This document shows, in pieces, positions 56,336 through 64,000 of a stretch of DNA of 64,000 nucleotides. The stretch is from contig NMRB01001178.1 of assembly GCA_002633025.1 (NCBI GenBank), positions 106,276 to 170,275 of the forward strand. Reading direction: 5' to 3'. How positions within the stretch are numbered: position 1 is the first letter of the stretch; each line of letters starts with the position of its first letter. Source of the stretch: Notospermus geniculatus (taxonomy: Eukaryota; Nemertea; Pilidiophora; Heteronemertea; Lineidae). Under the pieces are notes generated by a model. The model searched no databases and was not told where the DNA came from. It saw nothing but the letters and a program-made list of their open reading frames with translations. The position numbers and the translations under genes are program-made.

Positions 56336-56399
56336 ATTTTAAAACTGACGTGACCTAAAAACGCCTTTACCAACGAAAAAGGGTATCACACTGAATGAG

Positions 56400-56761
56400 T
56401 GGTGTAGGTTGCGGAACTTGCATATAAGGATGTATCCAGAAAAAAAGTCTTACTCGATAATCTTGATTTGTTCGTGAAGTATTTTTCGACACTGGGCATA
56501 ACAAAAATTTCGACAATTGTGCCAGTACATTTAAACAATCACAATAGCCACTTAGAAAGAAAACAACACTTGAAGATCCGCATGTTTACCCCATCAGAGG
56601 TAACATGTCAGCAGCGAAATTTGGAAGAAGTAGTGAGGGAAGTAAATAAGAACATTCATGATCTCAATGAGAGTTGTGGAGTAAGAACAATCAGGTTGGA
56701 TCGTTCGACCATACTTGGTCTTATGGTATGCCGAGTTGCTTCCATGAAATTCTCCGTATAG
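56400..56761 (+). pseudogene. array ORF-A, copy 7 (3' truncated)
   Basis: It has a 3-nt in-frame deletion (LGITKIST instead of LGIRTKIST) and is otherwise intact to IRLDRSTI near 56714, where sequence unrelated to the array takes over. This is the right border of the array. Confidence 0.5.
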
Positions 56762-57009
56762 CACTCAAGAGCATACACATGTAGTCTGGACTGGTATACT
56801 ACTTTTGGCCCTCATTGAGGGACCTGGAAACACCACGCACGTTTAGTGGTACATTCCCTGCCCCCTATCATGCTATTGCGGCCTGATTGTGCATGCAAAC
56901 CTTAGCCTGTTTATTCGTTTCACACCATGCCTGATTTTGTAAGTCATGGGGTCACATATGTTATGTTAGATGTTACGGTATGTATGTTATGCTAGTGTAT
57001 ATCCCGACC

Positions 57010-57795
57010 CCCNTTGGCCGCTTTGTTGCAGAAGGTGGGGAGCAAACAAATTATTTCCACCAGAAATATTTCTATCAGCACAAAACTAGAAATGGTGCAA
57101 AGAAACAGACGGACCCGATTGTCTCCATTTTCCATAACATGTGGGTTAGACTGAAGTATTGGTTCCAACACCAAAAGCACTGACAAAATAAAAGAAGAAT
57201 CTGTCCACATGTTTCAGTCTTTTGTGGAAGAACATCCAGGGATTATGCTGCACGTGTCATCCAGTCAGCTTACAGCGCATACAAAGGAATACAAGTCCCA
57301 CCGCCACCAATCGAAGAGGGAAAACACAAACCAATGATGTTCGAAGACCTGTGCTTCGTTATGGCTGGTACGGTACCCCGTCTTCTTGGTAAGAAAACCA
57401 CACAAGCCAGCTTCGCTGAAATAATACGCCAGAGTGGAGGACAAGTAAGGAAGGCATTGCCGAAAAAGGCGACTTCAACAAAGATGCAGATGCATTATAG
57501 AGGTTGTGAACATTTTGCAGACTAAGTATCATGTCAAAGTTGTTACATACAATGTATGTTCACTCCTTCCACGCATCTGAAGGCCGCCGGTGATTATAAC
57601 CAACATGTATATGAGACTAATAGGATAATGATGAGCCAGCTGATGCACTGTCATTACATGAACTATTATCATCACCCAGGTGTATGGCAGGATGGCCTGC
57701 ATGCCCCTGATGGGGGTCCACTTAATGACAAGGTGCACTTTAAACGGTTTAAAGATATTACGGGTGTAGTACTGAAGCGCTTGAAAAAGCTTTAA
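57010..57795 (+). pseudogene. decayed protein with BRCT-like and SGNH-like parts
   Basis: Frames in series on one strand. 57334-57525 has MMFEDLCFVMAGTVPRLLGK and AEIIRQSGGQVRKALPKK, a good BRCT-type pattern (FxGxxFVxxGTxPR...LxxxIxxxGGxV). 57556-57795 ends GVWQDGLHAPDGGPLNDKVH followed by FKRFKDITGVVLKRLKK, like block V of an SGNH hydrolase, and is preceded in another frame by VKVVTYNVCSLLPRI, like the strand before it. The N at 57013 and at least two frameshifts break the gene. Confidence 0.45.
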
Positions 57796-57822
57796 ATATG
57801 TGTATGATTTGATACCATTTAT

Positions 57823-58860
57823 GTGAATGTTACTTTCACTTTTCTTATCACTTCATGTTTATTACATTATGCAATTTGGTCCCTTATGGGTGTTTGGACC
57901 CTCAGATTTGAATCCAAACATTCATACTTAAAGCGCTGCGCCACAATGGCACTTTTTATAAACGTTACAAGCACAATGGCTGCAAGACATCAACTGCCAC
58001 AAACTTACTACAGTAGGGGATCCCTCTATGGCATATCCCTCTTTGTATCCCAGGGTGGTACTGGTACATGTAGTTACTGTAGTAGTCATGTGGGGATTGT
58101 GCGCGTGAAGTACATTGGCATTTTATCTATTCTGTGCTGGTGAAAGAGGTGATTGGATCAACTTATACAAGCAAAGTTACCGACATTACCATGGAAGCGA
58201 CAGCTGAAGTTGGGTACGTTAGGCGTGGAAGGACACGACAACTTGATGTTGTTGCCTGAAAATGATGTTGTTCCGACCTGGTCATGGACGTGTTGCCTCC
58301 GATGAACGCCGAACTATCAACAGCGCCCGATGCTCCAGCTTATCAAACAAATCAAAAGCAAAGAGCATCTCACATGCTTGACCCTAGACTGATGGTGTGG
58401 AGACGCGAACTTAACTATGAAGAAAGTGAACGGTATTCGAAAGTGGAAGGTAGTCGAATGCTAGATCAACAACGAACAACTATCCCTAACCGAACACTGA
58501 AAAATTGGTAGGGACAGATCGTCAGCATCAAGGAATGGTGCAGTGAAATTCAGATTCAACTACGGCGGTTTACCAAAACGCCACCATCTAGCGAAGTGCC
58601 AGATGCCCAACTCCTGTTGGTTACTACGAAAAGGGAAGTCGTGCAAACTTGAGATGGTTCTATATGCTACTTTGGACATATCTGGAAAGCATTCGAGGAT
58701 CCACCGTTGAAGGTAAATCATGAAACTTGTGCCAGATCTGGAAACATCAACGCCATGCATAATGCGAGAGGATCATCAAAATCAGGAGGGATACTTGGCG
58801 TGTCTCAAGTGCAACCCTTATTCGTACAAGAACTATCGATAATAGTGACATTTCGTCCAT
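57823..58860 (+). other. unassigned ORF fragments
   Basis: Short + frames (57823-58143; 58284-58511, the latter with MLDPRLMVWRRELNYEESER) lie in line but are separated by stops. They may be remnants of one retroelement protein. No family recognised. Confidence 0.3.
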
Positions 58861-58909
58861 ACAGGATAGACTAGTGTATATGTTGTGCTTCAATTTCTAT
58901 TCGTAGGAA

Positions 58910-59073
58910 TAATGGGGACGCTAGCTCAACAGAGGGCAGCACACCGAAACCCGGCCCTGATACAATGGACGCCTTTTGTGTGGGAAATTGATCAGGACCG
59001 GTATGTCGGTTTTATTTCAATAGTTTTAACCACTAGTGACACCTATTGAAAAGGTCGGCTATCGTCCCCATTG
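58910..59073. repeat. MITE, copy 2
   Basis: AATGGGGACGCTAGCTCAAC to CTATCGTCCCCATTG. Inverted relative to the copy at 51004-51168 and of nearly equal length. Confidence 0.75.
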
Positions 59074-59375
59074 TATGTAGACTTAAGACTTTTAAAACAT
59101 GCAAAAGGAAAACTTTGCAGCTGAAAAAATACAGAATTTTTTTACCCTAGTGCCACCTCAAGGAGAGGCGAGCCACATACTGAGATAGTGGAATAGCTGA
59201 ACCGTAACCCTTCCTTTCCTTGTCAATTTTGTTCAACGTTCATCACCCAAAGACCAATCTGCCCAAATCAAAACCTCAAATTTCTAGTATTCAGGTGATG
59301 CTGAGTGAGTAGGCCTGCTGCAGTGAAGAAAAGGTAAAAGAAAAGAATTATTAAGTTATTTTTTAAAAATGCTTT

Positions 59376-59516
59376 AAAGATAATGGCTCATATGAAAAAA
59401 GACTAGCAAATGCTTTACCTTCAAATTTGTACAGCATAGCCTGGTTCACTTGTATTGCAAAATTCAAGTAAAAGCATTTACTGGTTTTATTCATATGACC
59501 CATTGTATCTTTACTA
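59376..59516. repeat. hairpin MITE
   Basis: AAAGATAATGGCTCATATGA pairs with TCATATGACCCATTGTATCTTT, with inner matches around AGCAAATGCTTTACC. Confidence 0.7.
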
Positions 59517-59711
59517 CGGTACATTATTAACATTAATTAATGTTTGTAAATGTGGATGTCCCATTCAAGTTATTTGTTAATGGCCTTGGTGAACCCACAC
59601 ATGTCAGTATACATGTAGTTGAAAGGGAATGTTATTTTCATCAATTGAGGAATCTGAGTTGTGATCCTTGAGAAAATTGAGAAACTTATGATATTGAACT
59701 ATCTTTTTTAA

Positions 59712-59810
59712 AGACGTGGTTTGGGCTAGTGATCAAAGCGTGCTGCCCCTGAGTGCTCGTTCTCGTGATTGATGCCTGATGCAAAGGTCTGTGGATTCGA
59801 CTTCGGTAGG
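59712..59810 (+). repeat. decayed tRNA-derived SINE
   Basis: A degenerate second copy of the 9670 element: GGGCTAGTGATCAAAGCGTG (A-box region), GATTGATGCCTGATGC, and GGATTCGACTTC (B-box region). The A and B boxes have mutated. Confidence 0.55.
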
Positions 59811-60058
59811 AAGTTACGTCTTTCACCTCAGAAACCCGTTATTGTTTGCCCTTATCAAAGTTATGTCTTTCACCTTAGAAACCGGCTATTGTTTGCCCTG
59901 AGGGCCTCATAAAATCATTGGCAATAAATTGTCACCACAACCAAAAGATGTAACTTTATCATCAGGGCTACTTTGCGTTATCTTTTAAAGTGCGACTATA
60001 TGCGTTAGGTGACTCTTTCTCCCTCCATACCTCGATATGACTGGTCCCCTGTCCAGCC

Positions 60059-60173
60059 GTATATAATAGCCAGTGATAGCACCGAGGCTGGACTGATACT
60101 ATATCATGGCAGCCATAGCTTCACCACTTGACAAGTTCAACGTGGTGTTACAGCGTGAATAACCCTTCATCAG
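60059..60173 (+). promoter_or_regulatory. possible promoter and first exon
   Basis: GTATATAATA (60059-60068) is TATA-like. An ATG at 60106 opens 18 codons (MAAIASPLDKFNVVLQRE). A consensus donor CAG|GTAAGGT follows at 60173/60174. This could be a 5' exon with a short upstream ORF, or chance. No downstream partner exon was found. Confidence 0.2.
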
Positions 60174-60790
60174 GTAAGGTACACATGCTTCAACTCATTC
60201 GTTTGTGTGTAAGAACACACAGAATACCTAATTGGTAACTTACATCATTCAAATCGATAGATTTGAACAGTCTTGTCGAGCATGCATTGACAAGATCATG
60301 ATAACCTCACCACCATGAATTAGCTCTGTGTGTAAATGGTGTACATCGATCGTGTGTAGGCTATAATGCTATGAACGAGGTCACCGTAAATGAGATGCAC
60401 TATGACGGCGTCACGAAATTCAGTTTTGGATGCATAGCGTGGCGCTTTAAGAAGATGCTGTTCTCGTTACTTGACAAACTGGGCAGAAATAGATATTGGG
60501 CCATGAATGCCGATATGAGGTCATGTAATTGAGGTGTTGACCGGAAATATTTCTGTACCCTGGCTATAATAACCTAAATTTTATCATTGTCATCGTCATC
60601 GTTGTTGTCATTAGGGACACACACCGCATGAGCTATTGCAAAATCTTGTCCGCAGTCAGGTGTACTTCACTGCGGACAGAAATTAGGTCATCCAGGTGTG
60701 CTGTGTGTACATGTACTTATATATCGTGATATACAGGGCTGGCCTAATACATTAGTTTCGCAGTAGCTCACGCGGACTGTGCCCCTTATG
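60174..60790. other. no gene recognised
   Basis: No supported exon or repeat other than short TCATCGTCATCGTTG-type stretches near 60590. Confidence 0.5.
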
Positions 60791-60800
60791 TAAAACTTAA

Positions 60801-61180
60801 AGCGAATGGCTCGGGGGGTTTGTTGTGGCGCCATGACAGTTGGTCATCGATATCAAGCAGCATTTTGAGAAAAAGACAAAAGAAGGATTTTAGTTTAATG
60901 GGAAATGCATTAGACAGCCAAACTTCGGAGGCCCATTCTGCAAAATCTGCCGCTTCAAAATCAATGGGAATAGTACAAAATGTACATCTTGACCTACTGA
61001 ATTTGAAAACGTCATTAACCCATTTTAACAAATTTTTACTGGAACCTCGTCCCCAGTGTTTACATTCGCATATTTGCACAGGTGTTGCATATGGCTGGGG
61101 CACGGCTTTGCCTGGAGGCTAGATTCACTCTCTATGGAAGGTACCACCAAAAATGTAAACAAACCCCGCGAGCCATTCGC
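60801..61180. mobile_element. TTAA-flanked 380 bp MITE
   Basis: AGCGAATGGCTCGGGGGGTT at the left and AACAAACCCCGCGAGCCATTCGCT at the right form TIRs of about 26 bp, with TTAA directly outside on both sides. This fits a piggyBac-type non-autonomous element. Frames on both strands inside it are not recognised. Confidence 0.75.
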
Positions 61181-61286
61181 TTTAACTGTTGTACCGGTAT
61201 CGGGTTTGTATCGGATGTTTGTTGCATAATTTCAGCATACAAAATTCACCGGTATGCACAGGTGACATGACACTGCTGATGATCAT

Positions 61287-62391
61287 TAAAGGGGCTGTTC
61301 ACTTTCCCAACTAATTTTTCATTATGTTGCAGTTTGATTTTGATGATAACTTCAGGTATAATATTCTATAATGTGAACTACATAATAATGAAAGAAAAAT
61401 GTTACATTAGTGATTAGCTTCATTAATTAGGAAAACAAAGAGCATTTGCAAAATGTCCGAAATCAGCATGAAAACAGTGAAATTATTCCCAGATGTTTGT
61501 TGTACTGGGAGAGTAATGGTATTATTTATCATTCATTGAAAAATCATCACTAGACATATTGGTTTTGCTGAATTATTTGCATAAAATGTGTGATCTTCAT
61601 TTCTGGACCCCTATTTAAGTGGGGGAAGAACAGAACAGCACATCTAGGCCTGTCAGATTTGAATGGAATGCTGTGGTAAAGATTATGGTCGATATCAGTT
61701 ACAACATGCATAATCAACCATGACATGTGGGTAGGCCTGAGTGATCAGTGGGACGTCAAATTCAAGTATCCCTTTTATGACCTTACACAACACCAACAAA
61801 CCACTAATCACTGATATTGACCATAATCTTTACCACAGCATTCCATTCAAATCTGACAGGCCCAGATGTGCTGTTCTGTTCTTCCCCCAATTAAATAGGG
61901 GTCCAGATATGAAGAAAATCACACATTTTATGCAAATATTTCAGCAAAATCAATGGGCCGAATTCACCAAGGGTGATCATCGCGCGATTAAGACTTAGAC
62001 GCGTGTACCTTCTTCAAAAGCATGGTAGAAGTGTGTGCATTTAGTGAAGTTACACGCGTCTAAGTCTTAATCGCGCAATGATCACCCTTGGTGAATACGG
62101 CCCAACATGTTTAGTAATGATTTTTCAATAAATGATAAATAATACCATTACTCTCCCAGTACAACAAACATTAGGAAATAACTTCACTGTTTCATGCTGA
62201 TTTCGGACATTTTGCAAATGCTCTTTGTTTTCCTAATTCATGAAACTGATTTCACATTTTTCTTTCATGATTATGTAGTTCACATTATAAAATATTATAC
62301 CGGTACCTGAAGTTATCATGACAATCAAACAACTGCAACATAATGAAAAGTTAGTTGGGAAAACGGTTCCAAAAGTGAACAGCCCCTTTCT
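61287..62391. mobile_element. 1.1 kb foldback next to PRPF4
   Basis: AAAGGGGCTGTTCACTTTCC pairs with the complement at about 62370-62390. Long matching arms include CTTTGTTTTCCTAATT, TACTGGGAGAGTAATGGTAT and CTGTCAGATTTGAATGGAAT. The centre is near 61740. The right arm carries an inserted hairpin (61954-62104). Confidence 0.85.
61954..62104. repeat. hairpin MITE nested in the foldback
   Basis: GGGCCGAATTCACCAAGGGT and its complement ACCCTTGGTGAATACGGCCC enclose arms of about 60 bp, with a core containing GTGCATTTAGTGAAGTTACA. The same core occurs in the element at 63775-63900. Confidence 0.85.
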
Positions 62392-62396
62392 CAGTC

Positions 62397-62767
62397 TCAG
62401 TCCCAAAAAGTGATCACCAGATGGCTTATTTGGCTACAAGAATGAATTGAGTTGCAGCCAAATACCAAGTCGTAACAGATGCATAACATTCTCAACCCCT
62501 GAGAAGAAGGCAGTGGCAGTGTCTCGAAAATCAATCCAAAAAGGAAGAAAACCACATATCTGCATTTCCATGTTGTTTCTGGTGCCCACAGCTTGAATGT
62601 CCTGTCGTATGATGCTGAAACGATGTACTCTCTGTCTGCAGATATGTCCACTTGCAAAACTTTTCCACCGTGTCCCGCTAGTGTTTTCAGAGGTGTCCAG
62701 ATTGGATGTGCCCACACTTTCACTGTGTTGTCGTAAGACGCTGTTATCAGGTGGTTACCAGTGTCGG
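62397..62767 (-). CDS. PRPF4: PRPF4, last coding exon
   Basis: The acceptor (- strand TCTTCTTCATTGCAG) joins in phase 1 to the exon at 63939-64000. The exon encodes [20 protein letters not shown], then [12 protein letters not shown], then [17 protein letters not shown], matching the final two WD40 repeats of U4/U6 snRNP component PRPF4 (human: [27 protein letters not shown]). PRPF4 binds PRPF3 and PPIH in the U4/U6-U5 tri-snRNP and is needed for pre-mRNA splicing in the nucleus. In human the protein stops three residues after LW; here the frame runs on about 50 residues ([18 protein letters not shown] onward) to a stop about 6 bp from the end of a foldback element. Either an additional splice removes the tail or the insertion changed the 3' end. 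Confidence 0.85.
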
Positions 62768-62844
62768 CTGCAATGAAGAAGAGTTGGTGGCATTTTATTG
62801 GCCCTATTAAAAAGGCTATCTCACTTTACGAACTGTAATTAACA

Positions 62845-62878
62845 AGTCGCCCATGGGCGAAGCACTCAGCTGACAATG
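62845..62878. repeat. dispersed repeat (GCCCATGGGC type), copy 2
   Basis: ACAAGTCGCCCATGGGCGAA then GCACTCAGCTGAC, related to 7000-7045. It lies in the PRPF4 intron. Confidence 0.5.
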
Positions 62879-63000
62879 TTGATTTTAGGCGTAATGTATT
62901 TGTAGGCATACGCCCACTGATTTCTAAGCATACATCACAGCTTTATTTTCTCACTCAGAAATGGCAGTTCCTACCGAAAAATAGGTCACTGACCTATTTT

Positions 63001-63077
63001 TAGCACGGTTAGGCCCATCAAAATTAACTGAGCCTGACCGTCAGGCTCAGTTAATTTTGATGGGCCTAACCGTGCTA
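63001..63077. repeat. perfect 38 bp-arm palindrome with 1 nt loop
   Basis: TAGCACGGTTAGGCCCATCA begins an arm of 38 bp that is mirrored without mismatch after a single C at 63039. It lies in the PRPF4 intron. Confidence 0.95.
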
Positions 63078-63240
63078 ACTGAACAGACATGACAGAACAG
63101 GAACATGCACATGAACCATGTGATGAGATGTGCACAAAGACTGTTCATGTTCCTGCAAGTGGTCTGTGATGTCATCAAAACTACAAATAGAATGGTGACA
63201 TCATCATAATAGGGGCCTACTTCCAAGCGAGAAACTCAAA

Positions 63241-63360
63241 GGGCCGTATTTTAGAACGTTCCTCAACATTAAGGTTCACCTTAAATCTATTGTTCTCGAT
63301 GGTTTTACAATTAGACTTAAGGTCGACCTTAACGTTAAAGAATGTTCTAAAATACGACCC
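63241..63360. repeat. hairpin MITE
   Basis: GGGCCGTATTTTAGAACGTT pairs with AATGTTCTAAAATACGACCC; the inner arms match around AAGGTTCACCTTAA / TTAAGGTCGACCTTAA. Confidence 0.8.
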
Positions 63361-63774
63361 AAATACTAATTTTTTTCCCTTCTGCAATTACGCCCCCGGT
63401 GGACAAACTCTGAACAACTGACCCCCATGGAAACGTGCATCTCTGCAGGTTAACAATAGTCAGCAATGATACAAGTGGAGTTAACCTGATGGCCAATGAT
63501 CACTTGCGACAACCACCTACTTTTGCTAGAGTGGGTCACAATTTCATATCCAGTATGGTGCAGTTGAAACATTAAGGGCCAAATGGGGAGCGCCAACTGG
63601 TCACGCGAGACTGATAGAGCAGACGTGACACCTATAGAGGCTCATTGTTCGAGAGATGCGGTTCACCAAGCACGGCCAATCACACCTTGAATCGTCATGA
63701 ATAATAGGTGGCGTCGGTGTACTATCAGTTCAAACCCACGCATATATTCTCGCGTGGTCTGCGTGATCGGGGTT

Positions 63775-63900
63775 CCCTATTAAAAAAGGGCGTTTAAAAC
63801 ATAGACGCATGTAACTTCGTCAAATGCATATGTTGGAAGTGCGTGCATTTAGTGAAGTTACACGTGTGTGAATCTTAAAACCCTTTATGAATATAGCCCG
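63775..63900. repeat. hairpin MITE, same family as 61954-62104
   Basis: Arms around GACGCATGTAACTTCGTC and GTGAAGTTACACGTGTGTGA, with the shared core GTGCGTGCATTTAGTGAAGT. It is more diverged than the 61954 copy. Confidence 0.65.
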
Positions 63901-63938
63901 AAATCATGTGCATGAATGTACAGGATAGCTAGACTTAC

Positions 63939-64000
63939 GTTCAAACTTGATTCCCGATATAAGGTTTGTGCGCGCTGGAATGGTATAAACACATTTTATC
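63939..64000 (-). CDS. PRPF4: PRPF4, penultimate coding exon (partial)
   Basis: Reading in from the right edge, the - strand encodes KCVYTIPARTNLISGIKFE and ends with donor GTAAGT in phase 1. The matching human stretch is CVYTIPAHQNLVTGVKFEP. The split codon completes the Pro across the 1171 bp intron. The remaining exons lie beyond the window. Confidence 0.85.

Noticed and set aside
56125-56373. Two similar proteins on opposite strands
   Set aside because: Both are readings of one near-perfect palindrome, not genes.
60786-61122. 100-codon frames on both strands
   Set aside because: They lie within a TTAA-flanked MITE and show no family resemblance.

Overview
The window looks like nuclear DNA of a marine invertebrate animal. 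Genes are split by GT-AG introns, non-coding DNA dominates, and the sequence is saturated with foldback (MITE-like) elements, tRNA-derived SINE pieces, non-LTR and Penelope-like retroelement remnants, and short AGGCCTA palindromes. A complement-control-protein (CCP/sushi) gene and the AGGCCTA-rich background would suit an invertebrate deuterostome (amphioxus, hemichordate or echinoderm), but the sequence alone does not fix the phylum and a lophotrochozoan is not excluded. There is no sign of a bacterial, phage or CRISPR context. Gaps are N runs at 17623-17891 and 50148-50793, plus single Ns at 26155 and 57013.

Only two genes show clean intact exon structure. (1) A multi-exon CCP/sushi gene on the + strand, of which seven exons encoding six CCP modules are visible (14719-14956, 15172-15417, 20432-20611, 22676-22873, 23908-23992 + 24098-24201, 29642-29830). 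All module borders are phase 1 and the single internal intron is phase 2, the classic CCP layout. Neither end of the gene is visible. (2) The last two exons of the spliceosomal WD40 gene PRPF4 on the - strand (63939-64000 and 62397-62767), running in from the right edge; a foldback element lies about 6 bp beyond the stop codon.

Layout. 0-2.5 kb: an imperfect 2.2 kb palindrome built from two inverted copies of a decayed PIN-like/CXC gene. 3.1-4.4 kb: an inverted-repeat element with a triplicated 356 bp end. 4.8-6.3 kb: an unrecognised, frameshifted gene on the - strand, ending at a 4.8 kb TIR element (6271-11083) that contains Penelope-type GIY-YIG remnants. 11.3-13.3 kb: elements rich in ACGTG and ACCAGTT repeats. 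14.2-14.7 kb: a - strand ORF possibly related to P2X7-tail proteins. 14.7-29.8 kb: the CCP gene, its introns filled with foldbacks. 31.6-37.8 kb: a giant foldback carrying five direct repeats loaded with AGGTCA nuclear-receptor half-sites, and nesting two interleaved GC-rich palindromes. 39.2-42.4 kb: more nested foldbacks. 42.8-46.0 kb: a broken non-LTR retrotransposon (endonuclease end plus reverse transcriptase, - strand). 46.5-47.1 kb: a truncated LINE ORF1-like gene on the + strand. 47.1-57.8 kb: an array of seven copies of one roughly 100-130-residue ORF with pieces resembling SGNH-hydrolase, PC4 and BRCT modules. 58-62.4 kb: remnants and MITEs. 62.4-64 kb: PRPF4.

The strongest candidate for something undescribed is the 47-58 kb array, where one ORF recurs with almost only multiple-of-three indels next to PC4-like and SGNH-like modules. 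Next is the AGGTCA-rich repeat at 33.7-35.9 kb. All family calls were made by eye and none was checked by a database search.
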